Below are positions 34,567 through 42,935 of a DNA stretch of 64,000 nucleotides, piece by piece. The notes below the pieces were generated by a model, which saw nothing but the letters and a program-made list of their open reading frames with translations, was not told the origin of the DNA and did not search any database. Source of the DNA: Muribaculaceae bacterium. GTDB lineage: Bacteria > Bacteroidota > Bacteroidia > Bacteroidales > Muribaculaceae. Positions within the stretch are counted from its first letter, which is position 1, and every line of letters starts with the position of its first letter. A program made the position numbers and the translations under genes. The stretch spans positions 124,001 to 188,000 of the forward strand of contig CAJSYI010000001.1 in NCBI GenBank assembly GCA_910573745.1, written 5' to 3'.

Positions 34567-35424
34567 TCAATCACCGGAAGAGGCTATCTTCTTGACAATC
34601 CATTGACGTATCTCAGGGAGCTCTCCCAACGAAGTTGTCTCTGTATCGACATGGAACCCCTCTTTTTCAAGACGCTCTCTCCAGATTCCTTCTATGTCTT
34701 TCCGGATATGGTTGCCTCCGACTATAAGAAGTGGTACAAGGGTCACGTTTTTCGCTTTCGAATGCTTCAGGGCAGTCGTGAGATTGTCTATCCCCGGATA
34801 TCCCTCGATTGTTGAGACAAAGAAATTCCCCTGCGTCTCAGACAGCATATTGCCGAGTTGACTGTATATTGCCGTGCCCGGGTTGTCTCCCCCGTGACCC
34901 ACGAATACTACCGCATCGTGTCTGCCTGATGCCTTGCCGGCATATTTACGGGAAAGCGCATTGGCCAGAAACCGGCTGTCTTCTATAGTGTAAAGCAGCG
35001 GACGCCCGACATTCATTTCATTGTAGAAGACCCGCATGCGTTCGCATTCCCGATTGACAAAATCTGTCTGTCCTCCGTTCATCAGCATGGTCGACTGAAC
35101 CACCACATCGGTGATTCCTTTGCCGCGCAGGGTCATCAGGGCTTCTGTCAATGTGGGATAGGAAAGTCCTTTTTTCTCCAAGGCGGTGATTACTGCAGGT
35201 GATGTATAGGCTTCTATGAATTCATGGGTCGGGAAAGCCGATTTCACGTCGGCATTGATGGCCTCGAGAGACCGGGCTCTCATATCGTCGTTTGTGGTGC
35301 CGTAATGAACCATCAATATGCCCTTGTCTTTGCCGGACGCCTCTGCGTGGCCGGGAATGGCTCCGAGCAGGAGCGCGGAGATTGCTCCGAATCTTTTGAA
35401 ATGCGTTAAGAGTCTGTGTGCCAT
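34567..35424 (-). CDS. Exported sirohydrochlorin cobaltochelatase-like protein (CbiK family)
   Basis: 285-aa CbiK-type chelatase preceded by a signal peptide (ALLLGAIPGHAEA). Family residues are visible: GILMVHYGTT at the N-terminus, FVGHGGDNPGTA with a conserved His, and VGGNHIRKDIEG with the second metal-binding His. Classical CbiK inserts cobalt into sirohydrochlorin in the cytoplasm. Exported forms are known in Desulfovibrio and some Bacteroidetes and are linked to metal or tetrapyrrole handling. Here it is the third gene after a TonB-dependent receptor and a DUF4374 lipoprotein, so a role in removing or loading metal during uptake is more likely than B12 synthesis. Confidence 0.88.
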   Translation of the reverse strand: MAHRLLTHFKRFGAISALLLGAIPGHAEASGKDKGILMVHYGTTNDDMRARSLEAINADVKSAFPTHEFIEAYTSPAVITALEKKGLSYPTLTEALMTLRGKGITDVVVQSTMLMNGGQTDFVNRECERMRVFYNEMNVGRPLLYTIEDSRFLANALSRKYAGKASGRHDAVVFVGHGGDNPGTAIYSQLGNMLSETQGNFFVSTIEGYPGIDNLTTALKHSKAKNVTLVPLLIVGGNHIRKDIEGIWRERLEKEGFHVDTETTSLGELPEIRQWIVKKIASSGD

Positions 35425-35469
35425 GTTTATTTGTTTGTATTTGCAATGGTTGCCTGGCGGCGATGTATT

Positions 35470-36738
35470 TCAGTTCTCGATGACACGTAGCATGTCGAAA
35501 TAATATCCCTTGGCGATATCCACTCCTTTGGTCGTGGTTCCGGAAACTATGTCGTAAATGTAGATGGAAGGAGCGGCATTTTCCGGAGTTACCCCGATAT
35601 AGGCTTTCCCGTCTGCTATTGCACTGCGTTGTGAGAATCCTCCGCTGCAATATGGAAGTTCGGTTCCGTCGCATGCCAAGCGCGTGCGTCTGCCGGTGTT
35701 GAGATCCACCACTGCATAATAGCGGGAATGGCTGTCGGTCTTTGTGCCGAGTGAATTCACACGGGCATACACCAGGGCCTTCCCGGCGCCGAGATATTGG
35801 ATGGTGTGGATTTTTCCTTCCGGGTCGGGAAAGGCATTGTATGCCGGGTCGAAATCTGACTCTCCGGCATTTATGCGCAGTATTTTTCCTAGTTCCTCGC
35901 CGTTCTCGGTCGAGAACGCTGCTATATAGAGGTTTCCGTTTTCGTCATAAGTCACTATCTGTTGCATAAGTTCTCCATAGGCGCTTCCTGACATCTCCTC
36001 GGCGAGTTTGGTCTCATTGTCGGTCTTTATGTCCATAGTTTCGGGGTCGATTGTGGCCACATGGAAATTGCCTACGCGTTTGGCTTTCATGCCCGAGCCC
36101 GATGTCTTGCCGTAATAGAAATAGAACAGGGTGTTGCTCTTTTTGTTGTACGAGGCGATTCCTGATGTGGTGAACGTTGTCGCCCCCTGGGGCAAAGGGA
36201 TGTCCAGTTCTCCGTTTCCTATGATGGAAAGGTCGTCACCGTTGAGTTTTGTCCATATCACTTTGTCTTTCTTGCCGTTGGCAGCCATGACAAGAAGGGT
36301 GTTTCCAGGTAGCCACGCATGCGTATAGCTCCTCACTTTGTAGGTGTAGTTGCTTGCGAATGGCTGTTCCTGGATGGTTTCGATGCCGTGGTCAGATACC
36401 TTGAACTTGATGAAACGGTCGTTGGAATTTGGTACTTGGTAGTAGTACCCGTCTTTGGCGATTGCTTCCATTGAGAGGGTGTTCTCTCCCGCGCGGAACT
36501 CAAGGCCTTTTCCTTTGATGTCGATTTCTGGCTGTCCGGCTTCAAGGGAAGAGACGGTTCTGACTATGGTGCCGTCGCCGAGGTTCATTCCCCCGTGTTT
36601 CCCGATTGTGAGAAAAAGGTCATAGTGCACACGGCCTCCGGCAGGGTCGTCGGGTTCGGGTCTCGGATTGTCATTGCTTGAGCATGACGCCATTGCGGCG
36701 AGCACACATAAGGAAAGGGGATAAATCAGATTCTTCAT
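35470..36738 (-). CDS. DUF4374 lipoprotein (beta-propeller type)
   Basis: 422 aa from the chosen ATG at 36738. A lipoprotein signal (lipobox MASC) is followed by a Ser/Asn/Pro-rich spacer and repeated beta-propeller-like strands (DTFMDI-like segments; GGMNLGDGTIVRTVSSLEAG near the N-terminus). DUF4374 lipoproteins pair with TonB-dependent receptors; the siderophore-binding XusB of Bacteroides is, from memory, one of them. An ATG at 36777 overlaps the receptor's stop and would add 13 residues before the signal peptide. I prefer 36738 because the AT-rich lead before it is typical. It is probably surface exposed and captures the receptor's ligand. Confidence 0.85.
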   Translation of the reverse strand: MKNLIYPLSLCVLAAMASCSSNDNPRPEPDDPAGGRVHYDLFLTIGKHGGMNLGDGTIVRTVSSLEAGQPEIDIKGKGLEFRAGENTLSMEAIAKDGYYYQVPNSNDRFIKFKVSDHGIETIQEQPFASNYTYKVRSYTHAWLPGNTLLVMAANGKKDKVIWTKLNGDDLSIIGNGELDIPLPQGATTFTTSGIASYNKKSNTLFYFYYGKTSGSGMKAKRVGNFHVATIDPETMDIKTDNETKLAEEMSGSAYGELMQQIVTYDENGNLYIAAFSTENGEELGKILRINAGESDFDPAYNAFPDPEGKIHTIQYLGAGKALVYARVNSLGTKTDSHSRYYAVVDLNTGRRTRLACDGTELPYCSGGFSQRSAIADGKAYIGVTPENAAPSIYIYDIVSGTTTKGVDIAKGYYFDMLRVIEN

Positions 36739-36773
36739 TTTTTTATTGTTTTTGCTAATGTTTGATGATATGT

Positions 36774-38915
36774 TCATTTCAGGGACAGCCGAAATGTCAG
36801 CGTAAACGCTCGTCCCGGTTTTTGCAGCCTGTAGCTGTCATAGGCCGTCTCGTCGAATATGTTGGTGCATTCAAGCGCGATGCTGTACCGGTCTTCATGC
36901 CAGCTGCAGGATATGTCCGCATTGACTATGTTCTGTGTCGGTATTCGGGCTTTGGATTCCTTGTATCCGTATGCCTCCCACGTCAGGAAAAACCAGTGGA
37001 CGTAATCATAACCGGCATTTATTCTCAGTCGGCATCCTGAAGCAGGAAAACCATGGAATATGTATCCGGCCTCTAAGTGCCCGAATGTCCAGGGACGGTT
37101 GGGCACTCTGTTGTTGAAGGTTGCAGAGACATTCCCGTCGGCCAAAAGGCGTCTCCTGTCTCTTGAATCCATCCAACTGTAGTTGGCCGATATGAACATA
37201 CGGTTGCGCCAAGAATAGTTTATCTGTCCCTCGAAGCCGAATATATGTACAGAAGGCTCATTTGTGTACTGCATCATCCCCTCCTTTTCCGACACTGATG
37301 CCCGTATATAGTCTTTGGCGAGACGTATGAATCCGTTGACCTCATAACTGAAGGCTCCTGCATTGTTTTCCTGAGTCTCGCCGAAGCATCCGAGATTGAA
37401 GTTGAGGCTTCGTTCAGGTTTTAGAGCCACGTTTGCATATATGGTCGAACCGTTTCCGAGAATTTCGACAGATGACGGAAGACGCACACTGTTTTCAGCG
37501 GAAAACTTGAGGCCTAAATACCGTTGCATAACCTCAAGACGTGACGACATGCCGTAGCCGGGATAATAGCGTACAGTGCGGCCGGCCATAGCCGACGATC
37601 CCGTGACGGACGGTATGTCGTTCTGATATATATGGTAGGATGTTACATAGTTCTTGAAAAACAGAGATGTGCCGAATTTTCCGGAAGCCCAGAGGGATGT
37701 CAGGCTAAGGGAAGCCACGTGCTTGGACACGTTGTCGGAAGATGGCTCGAATTCAGGGTCAACATCGTCGGTGCGTCGGTTTCCGGTCAGATTGAACAGA
37801 TAATTGAGCGTAAGCCTGTGGTTCTCATGGCAGAGATAGTCGAGAACGGCTGTCGCTACCGAAGAAGGCCGACGGTAGTGCCTTATTGAGGCTCCCCGTC
37901 CGGTGATTTCGTTGCGGGGGGAATATATATAATGTCCGTTCCAGTCGTATTTTCGCATGGCGGTGTCGGTAGTGACTGAATGGTCAAAGCTTTGGTTGAA
38001 TGTTATGCGGGTGTCAAGATGTTCGGTCAGGAAATCGCGTTTACGGTAGTTGACACCGAATCCGAATGAATGCCCGTGCCGTGATGCGTCTCCATACACC
38101 TTGCTCTGCACCGAGCCTGTCTGAAGTTGTTTGTTCTGCATGGAACAATTGCCTGAGATATAGAAGGCGTCAGTCCAGCTTTTGTTTTCCACTCCAATTT
38201 CCAGCAATGCAGTGGCGAGGAGGTAGTCGTCGTGAAAACGGCGTCGGTTGACCCTGACATATTTCCTTGAATCCTCGTCCCACACTTCCACGTCTTTCAT
38301 CAGATAGTCGTTTTTGCTTTTTGACAGGGAGAAGGCCGCTTTTATGATTGGGGCACCCGGTTTCGCCGCCCAACGGCCATTTATGTTTGTCCCGAAGGTG
38401 TGGAAAGAGCCGATGCTGAGCGTGGCGTCGATATAGTTCCTCTTGTCGGGACGGGTCACGACGTTGACGGCGCCACCCAGTATGTCGCCGCCGAGCCAGG
38501 CGGGTATCACTCCTTTGTAGATTTCAATACGCTCGATCAGGGCTGCCGGAAGAGAGCCCACGGTCATTCCGTTGCCCATGCTTTCCATAGGGATTCCATC
38601 GATGAAATATTTGATTGCATTGCCTGACATGCCGTTGACCATCAGGTTGAAATCAGACCCCAATCCTCCTTCACGCCTAACCCTTACGCCTGATGCCTTG
38701 TCGAGTATGCCTACGATGTCTGAGGAGGTTGACAGTCGGCCGCTTACATCGATGGCAGTGGCGGAATAAGACCCTTCCCTGAGTCTGTCGGAAGGTGTTT
38801 TCGCCATAACTACAATGTCATCGAGCATCGTTACGGAGTCTTTTAGGCTCTGGTTTCCGGCGTAGGTCGTGATGCTGACTGTAAATGTCAGGATAATCAG
38901 AAAAGACAGTTTCAT
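36774..38915 (-). CDS. TonB-dependent receptor for a metal complex
   Basis: 713 aa: signal peptide, a short stretch before the plug (DDIVVMAKTPSDRLREGSYS), plug domain about 40-150 (VRVRREGGLGSDFNLMVNGM, IERIEIYKGVIPAWLGGDIL) and a 22-strand-type barrel ending in Lys after TLTFRLSL. It lacks the N-terminal carboxypeptidase-like domain of SusC receptors and no SusD partner is adjacent, so it is of the siderophore/heme/cobalamin class. It is the first gene in the operon with DUF4374 and the CbiK-like protein. A consensus promoter lies just upstream. Confidence 0.93.
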   Translation of the reverse strand: MKLSFLIILTFTVSITTYAGNQSLKDSVTMLDDIVVMAKTPSDRLREGSYSATAIDVSGRLSTSSDIVGILDKASGVRVRREGGLGSDFNLMVNGMSGNAIKYFIDGIPMESMGNGMTVGSLPAALIERIEIYKGVIPAWLGGDILGGAVNVVTRPDKRNYIDATLSIGSFHTFGTNINGRWAAKPGAPIIKAAFSLSKSKNDYLMKDVEVWDEDSRKYVRVNRRRFHDDYLLATALLEIGVENKSWTDAFYISGNCSMQNKQLQTGSVQSKVYGDASRHGHSFGFGVNYRKRDFLTEHLDTRITFNQSFDHSVTTDTAMRKYDWNGHYIYSPRNEITGRGASIRHYRRPSSVATAVLDYLCHENHRLTLNYLFNLTGNRRTDDVDPEFEPSSDNVSKHVASLSLTSLWASGKFGTSLFFKNYVTSYHIYQNDIPSVTGSSAMAGRTVRYYPGYGMSSRLEVMQRYLGLKFSAENSVRLPSSVEILGNGSTIYANVALKPERSLNFNLGCFGETQENNAGAFSYEVNGFIRLAKDYIRASVSEKEGMMQYTNEPSVHIFGFEGQINYSWRNRMFISANYSWMDSRDRRRLLADGNVSATFNNRVPNRPWTFGHLEAGYIFHGFPASGCRLRINAGYDYVHWFFLTWEAYGYKESKARIPTQNIVNADISCSWHEDRYSIALECTNIFDETAYDSYRLQKPGRAFTLTFRLSLK

Positions 38916-38939
38916 GGTATTTGTTCATTTTTCCGGCTG

Positions 38940-38970
38940 CAAAATTACAATATCCCGAAGCCGTCATCAA
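38940..38970 (-). promoter_or_regulatory. Promoter for the TonB receptor operon
   Basis: On the minus strand: TTG (38968-38970), 20 nt, TAATTTTG (38940-38947). Transcription would start about 15 nt before the ATG at 38915. No Fur-type palindrome is evident in the gap. Confidence 0.65.
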
Positions 38971-39057
38971 TCCCCTTGTTTAGGTAATCGGACGTTCAAA
39001 ACGGACAGTTGTGGGTATGTTATGATGTTTTATAAAGCATGTGTATGACTGCCCGTT

Positions 39058-39088
39058 TTTGCCGTATAAGGAAAAATGACTAATTTTG
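39058..39088 (+). promoter_or_regulatory. Promoter for the divergent surface-protein gene
   Basis: TTTG (39058-39061), 19 nt, TAATTTTG (39081-39088). It faces away from the receptor promoter across about 90 bp, so the two units could share control. Confidence 0.75.
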
Positions 39089-39137
39089 CCATCTGGGTGG
39101 TTTATGGCCACAGTCTCTAAAATACATAATCGAAGAA

Positions 39138-40316
39138 ATGAAGCATAAATCGATATTCGTGTCCGCAGGTGCGGTTATGGCATCCTTTGCGGCCTACGCC
39201 AATTCTCCTTTCATCTCAAAAGTGCTGGACTTCTGTCCGGCACCGGGGCAGTTTGTCAACGTTGTGCCGGAAATTCCTTCTGATGCGACGGAAGAAGACG
39301 TGAATGCCATAGTTCTTGGACAGATAGGCGGCGACCGGAATCCGGGGATGGTTTCCCTCGGTGCCTATGGGGGATATGTGGTCTTCGCGTTTGACCATCC
39401 GGTGGTGAATTTGGAAGGTGAATATGACTTCAGAATCTACGGCAATGCCCTTTCTTCCAGTGCCGGAGGCAGCGGAGGCGGAAGCGAGCCGGGCATAGTG
39501 ATGGTCTCCGAAGACGTCAACGGAAACGGGCTTGCAGACGATCCTTGGTATGAAATAGCCGGAAGTGAACATTCAAATCCGTTGTCATTCAAGGATTTCA
39601 GGATAACGTATCATAAGACTCCTGCCGACCATCAGCCGGTGCCGGATGTTGGGAGTCCGGCTGTGGTCGATAAGGAATACATAATGTTCACCACCAACCA
39701 ACCCGGATTCGAGACCGGCTATGTGCAGAAGAACCGGTTTCATGCGCAGTCGTATTGGCCGGAATGGATCAAGGCCGAGACGCTTGAGTTTGAAGGCACG
39801 CGTCTGCCCGGCAACGCCGTCAATAAAGGTGAAGGTGGAGCGGAATACTGGGTGCTGAATGCATTCGGTTGGGGATATGCCGACAATCTCCCGAACAATG
39901 ACGAGCCAGGAATAAAAATAGAGTGGGCAGTGGACTCTGAAGGCAATCCGGTGCATCTCGACAAGATAGACTTCATAAAGGTCTACACGGGTGTCAGCCA
40001 AAGCTGCGGTTGGATCGGTGAAACCTCCACTGAAATCTGCGGCGCGGAAGACCTTCACCCGGATGCGGCCTACAATGGCGTGGAGAACGTTTTTGCCGAC
40101 GATTCCATCCTGACGCTTGTCGGGGCTTCGCGAGACGCGGTCTGCGTGCGTACAGACCTTGACGGAGTGGCTTATGAGATGTTTTGCGTCAATGGCATGC
40201 GTGTGGCTGAAGGCACACTCCGTTCCGGCGACAATCATATAGGCACGGGAGGTCTGTCTGGCGGAGTCTATGTATTGCGTGCAGGAAACAGGAGCCTTAA
40301 GATTTCAGGGTTTTGA
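39138..40316 (+). CDS. Secreted cell-surface protein of a Bacteroidales family
   Basis: 392 aa with a signal peptide (ending AAYANS). The body carries segments I associate with proteins annotated only as Bacteroidales cell-surface proteins: KVLDFCPAPGQFVNVVPEIP, SLGAYGGYVVFAFDHPVVN, EPGIVMVSEDVNGNGLADD and DPWYEIAGSEH. The C-terminal 60 residues (MFCVNGMRVAEGTLRSGDNH, GGVYVLRAGNRSLKI) look like a T9SS-type tail. Such genes often sit by TonB receptors for metal chelates or B12, and this one is divergent from such a receptor. Its role is not established. It ends with TTGA, where the next gene begins. Confidence 0.8.
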   Translation: MKHKSIFVSAGAVMASFAAYANSPFISKVLDFCPAPGQFVNVVPEIPSDATEEDVNAIVLGQIGGDRNPGMVSLGAYGGYVVFAFDHPVVNLEGEYDFRIYGNALSSSAGGSGGGSEPGIVMVSEDVNGNGLADDPWYEIAGSEHSNPLSFKDFRITYHKTPADHQPVPDVGSPAVVDKEYIMFTTNQPGFETGYVQKNRFHAQSYWPEWIKAETLEFEGTRLPGNAVNKGEGGAEYWVLNAFGWGYADNLPNNDEPGIKIEWAVDSEGNPVHLDKIDFIKVYTGVSQSCGWIGETSTEICGAEDLHPDAAYNGVENVFADDSILTLVGASRDAVCVRTDLDGVAYEMFCVNGMRVAEGTLRSGDNHIGTGGLSGGVYVLRAGNRSLKISGF

Positions 40317-41287
40317 ACTACGTGCTTTTTGACTGTCCTCCCGACGAGGACTTTCTTGCCGGGCTTGAACAGACTTCAGGTGTCCGTTGGCAGACACGCT
40401 TCGCCGACGGCAGGGCCTCCGTGGGCCGGGTTAAGCGGTTGTTGAGGTATTTTCTGTTTCCTCTCGGGTTCGTCCTTTTTACACGAAAAGTGGAGCGCGT
40501 GGTGGCATGGCAGCAGTTCTACGGCATAATGGCATCGGTGTATGCCCGTATTTTCCGCCGGAGGTTTCCGATAACCGTAATGACCTTCATCCACAAGCCG
40601 AAGCGCGGTTTGGCCGGACGTATGTTCGATGCTCTTGTCCGTTTCGGCATAGGCAACCCGTGTGTGGAAAGCATAATAGTGTTTTCCCCAGAAGAGGTTG
40701 ATGCGTATTCGAGGCTTTTTAAGGCATCGGCGTCTAAATTCAGGTTTGTGCCTCTTGGTATTCCTGAGAAGGCAGGTGGATTCAAGGAAGACGGTTCAGA
40801 AGTTTCCTCGTCTTATGTTTTCTCTGCCGGACGGAGCAATCGCGACTACGGCGTTCTGAAACGCGCAGCCGAAGACGCGCGTGTGCCTCTTCGCATAGCG
40901 TGTCCGGAAGAGACTGCCGACGGATTCAGTTTCACTGAGATACTTGCCGATTGCTTCGATGATGACATGGAGCGTCAGCTGTCCGGGGCGTTTGCCGTGG
41001 CCGTCCCTTTGCGCGACAAGACGATATCATCCGGCCAGCTTGTGGTGTTACAGGCAATGCGGGCCGGTAAACCTGTGGTTGTGAGCGATAACGTTTCGTT
41101 GCGTCCGTACATACGCGAAGGTGAAACCGCTCTTGTTGCCCGCAGACAGGAAGACTGGGCAGGATTCATACGTATGTTGAGAGACGATTCCGGGTTGGCC
41201 CGGAAACTTGGTGAGGCCGGACGCAAGCGGATGCGGGAAGAGTTCACAATACGGGCATTGGGCGAACGGGTTGGAGAACGGCTATGA
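40313..41287 (+). CDS. Glycosyltransferase (GT4-like) with TTG start
   Basis: 324 aa. The N-terminal half is atypical (FDCPPDEDFLAGLEQTSGVR). The C-terminal half has the GT-B donor domain: SYVFSAGRSNRDYGVL, VAVPLRDKTISSGQLVVLQA, MRAGKPVVVSDNVSLRPYI and REGETALVARRQEDW. It starts at a TTG that overlaps the previous stop as TTGA (40313-40316); GTG at 40322 is an alternative, and no ATG is near. The coupling to a surface-protein gene is unusual for a glycosyltransferase. Donor and acceptor are unknown. Confidence 0.78.
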   Translation: MNYVLFDCPPDEDFLAGLEQTSGVRWQTRFADGRASVGRVKRLLRYFLFPLGFVLFTRKVERVVAWQQFYGIMASVYARIFRRRFPITVMTFIHKPKRGLAGRMFDALVRFGIGNPCVESIIVFSPEEVDAYSRLFKASASKFRFVPLGIPEKAGGFKEDGSEVSSSYVFSAGRSNRDYGVLKRAAEDARVPLRIACPEETADGFSFTEILADCFDDDMERQLSGAFAVAVPLRDKTISSGQLVVLQAMRAGKPVVVSDNVSLRPYIREGETALVARRQEDWAGFIRMLRDDSGLARKLGEAGRKRMREEFTIRALGERVGERL

Positions 41288-41435
41288 AACACAGTCGTCT
41301 ATGCCGTGTTTATGGCCTCATTCAGGATTGTCGGTGTAACCTGCTGCTGATTGAAGCCAGAGTCGGTTTTGCAGAAACGATGTTGATTCCAAAACGAAGT
41401 GCAACGATGAGTGGCGCAGAAACAAGGGAATAAAT

Positions 41436-41466
41436 TTTGCCGCTGACAGAAAAATCACTAACTTTG
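41436..41466 (+). promoter_or_regulatory. Promoter for tRNA-Arg
   Basis: TTTG (41436-41439), 19 nt, TAACTTTG (41459-41466). It lies about 50 bp before the tRNA and gives a 5' leader of about 45 nt. Confidence 0.75.
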
Positions 41467-41518
41467 CACGATGAATGGAGGCTCTTCTGCAAAGAGCCTT
41501 CCAGGGCAACAGAAAACT

Positions 41519-41592
41519 GGTCTGGTAGCTCAGCTGGATAGAGCAACAGCCTTCTAAGCTGTGGGTCCTGGGTTCGAATCCCAGCCGGATCA
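41519..41592 (+). tRNA. tRNA-Arg (anticodon TCT)
   Basis: A full cloverleaf is visible: acceptor stem GGTCTGG/CCGGATC (two G-T pairs), D arm GCTCAGCTGGATAGAGC, anticodon stem ACAGC/GCTGT with loop CTTCTAA, and T arm CTGGGTTCGAATCCCAG. CCA is not encoded; the discriminator is A41592 followed by CC. A long perfect terminator follows, then a mobile-element fragment. Confidence 0.96.
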
Positions 41593-41598
41593 CCGCTG

Positions 41599-41646
41599 AA
41601 CTGATTAAGGCCGCTGATTATCAGCGGCCTTAATCAGTTCTTTCCT
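41599..41646 (+). terminator. Terminator of tRNA-Arg
   Basis: A perfect 19-bp stem (41599-41617 with 41621-41639) and a 3-nt loop, followed by CTTTCCT. The T-tract is short but the stem is very strong. Confidence 0.85.
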
Positions 41647-41733
41647 CGAAATTGCCAACATTTTGTCAACGAAGCTGCACCGTTAATGCCGTGGCATCGT
41701 GGTGTGTGGCGTCAGGAGTTGCGGGTCAGCGGA

Positions 41734-42366
41734 TTACGATTTCTTGCCTCCGAGACGCTTTCTTTCTGCTTCGAAGGCTTCGAGGAAGTGGATTTCGACA
41801 GGTGATAGCTGATATTGGGTGCGCTCGCGGAATTTGTCGTATTCCTCGTTGGCTTTGAGCTTGGCAACCTCGGCTGACACGCTTCCGGCATGGTCCAGCA
41901 ATTCTTTCCCCGACAACTTCAAAAAGTCGTCGAGTTTCTGAATCCAGTCTTTCATATACATAGGGATGTGGCTCTTTGCTTGGAGTTCGGCAAAGTCAAG
42001 ATATAGGTTGACGATTCGGTTCAGCATATCGACCTCTTCCTCAGAAAGATAATTCTTCGCAATCTCAGCCTCATGCTTGGTCGGCATTGCTTCTCGCCAT
42101 GTTGTCAGACCCATGAAATCCTTTTCGGCATTTGCTCGGTCATAGATAACCTCTGCGGCAGTATTCCCGTGGGCGGCAAAGTGCATCTTGTTCTGAACCG
42201 TCTTGAAGAACTGTTGGGTGATGGAGGTGCGAGGGTCATAGTCGATGCTGAGGGCGTAAATCTCCAACACTTTGCGGTAGAACACTTTTTCCGAACTGCG
42301 GATGTCTCGGATTCGGGCCAACAGTTCGTCAAAATAATAAACTTTAACGTCTGCTGCTCGTGCCAT
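41734..42366 (-). pseudogene. RhuM-family virulence protein, N-terminal part missing
   Basis: 210 aa matching the C-terminal two thirds of RhuM-family proteins (YYFDELLARIRDIRSSEKVF, YRKVLEIYALSIDYDP, FFKTVQNKMHFAAHGNTAAE, IYDRANAEKDFMGLTTW). The usual N-terminal DNA-binding-like domain of about 120 residues is absent, and the upstream sequence has no frame encoding it. It may still be translated from the ATG at 42366. These proteins travel on mobile elements. The position 140 bp from the end of a tRNA gene fits the remnant of an integrated element. Confidence 0.75.
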
Positions 42367-42521
42367 GTTTGGGGCGAGTGGGCTATCATTTTATGAGTCC
42401 GCATGATGCAGCGACAGGAGAAGCGGCGGTCATCTTCAGCCTCTTGTAGCAACAGGGGGGTGTTGTCGTGCATAATCGGATGAATTGAATTGCCCCTCTC
42501 AAAGATGTGCGTATGAAAAGA

Positions 42522-42565
42522 AAAACCGAACCACAATGGTCGTGATGTCCATATGGTTCGGTTTT
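42522..42565 (-). terminator. Terminator, probably of the adhesin operon
   Basis: A 12-bp stem AAAACCGAACCA / TGGTTCGGTTTT. On the minus strand it is followed by TTTTTCTTTTC, a good T-tract. It lies beyond the MITE, so the MITE seems to have inserted between the adhesin gene end and its own terminator. Confidence 0.7.
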
Positions 42566-42572
42566 CTGATTT

Positions 42573-42926
42573 TTAGAGCTTGTTTAATAATAAATGTTGC
42601 CGACAGGGTCGTATGGCTTGAGATGGTTTTCGACATGTGACGAAGGAGTGTACTTTATGTACACGACTGAGGGACAGGGCGAAAAGCGGCCGAGACATAC
42701 GAGACAAACGGTAATTTCATAATCACTCAATCTCTTGTCGGCTTTTGAAACAAATGCAAAAATACATCAACGATATTAAACAAACCACCTTCCATCGGTC
42801 ATCCGCCGGCATATTTCCGCCTGCGCTTCGGTCGTTATGGAACCCCATAACTCCCTCACTACAAGCAGAAATCTGCTCGACGACTGACCGCCCTGACGGT
42901 AACATTTATTATTAAACAAGCTCTTA
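42573..42926. mobile_element. 348-bp MITE with 23-bp perfect terminal inverted repeats
   Basis: The left end GAGCTTGTTTAATAATAAAT (from 42576) and the right end (to 42923) are perfect inverted repeats over 23 bp, and similarity continues imperfectly to about 36 bp. Both sides carry the direct repeat TTA (42573-42575 and 42924-42926), a target duplication of the TNA type made by IS1031-like members of the IS5 family. No transposase frame is inside; the longest is about 60 codons and unrecognised. An internal palindrome GTGTAC-TTTAT-GTACAC lies at 42648-42664. It inserted 12 bp after the stop of the 1239-aa surface-protein gene. Confidence 0.88.
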
Positions 42927-42935
42927 AGGTTGTGT

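Noticed and set aside
42723..42905. 60-codon frame inside the MITE as a transposase fragment
   Set aside because: The translation shows no DDE or helix-turn-helix motif and no known family. The element is taken as non-autonomous.
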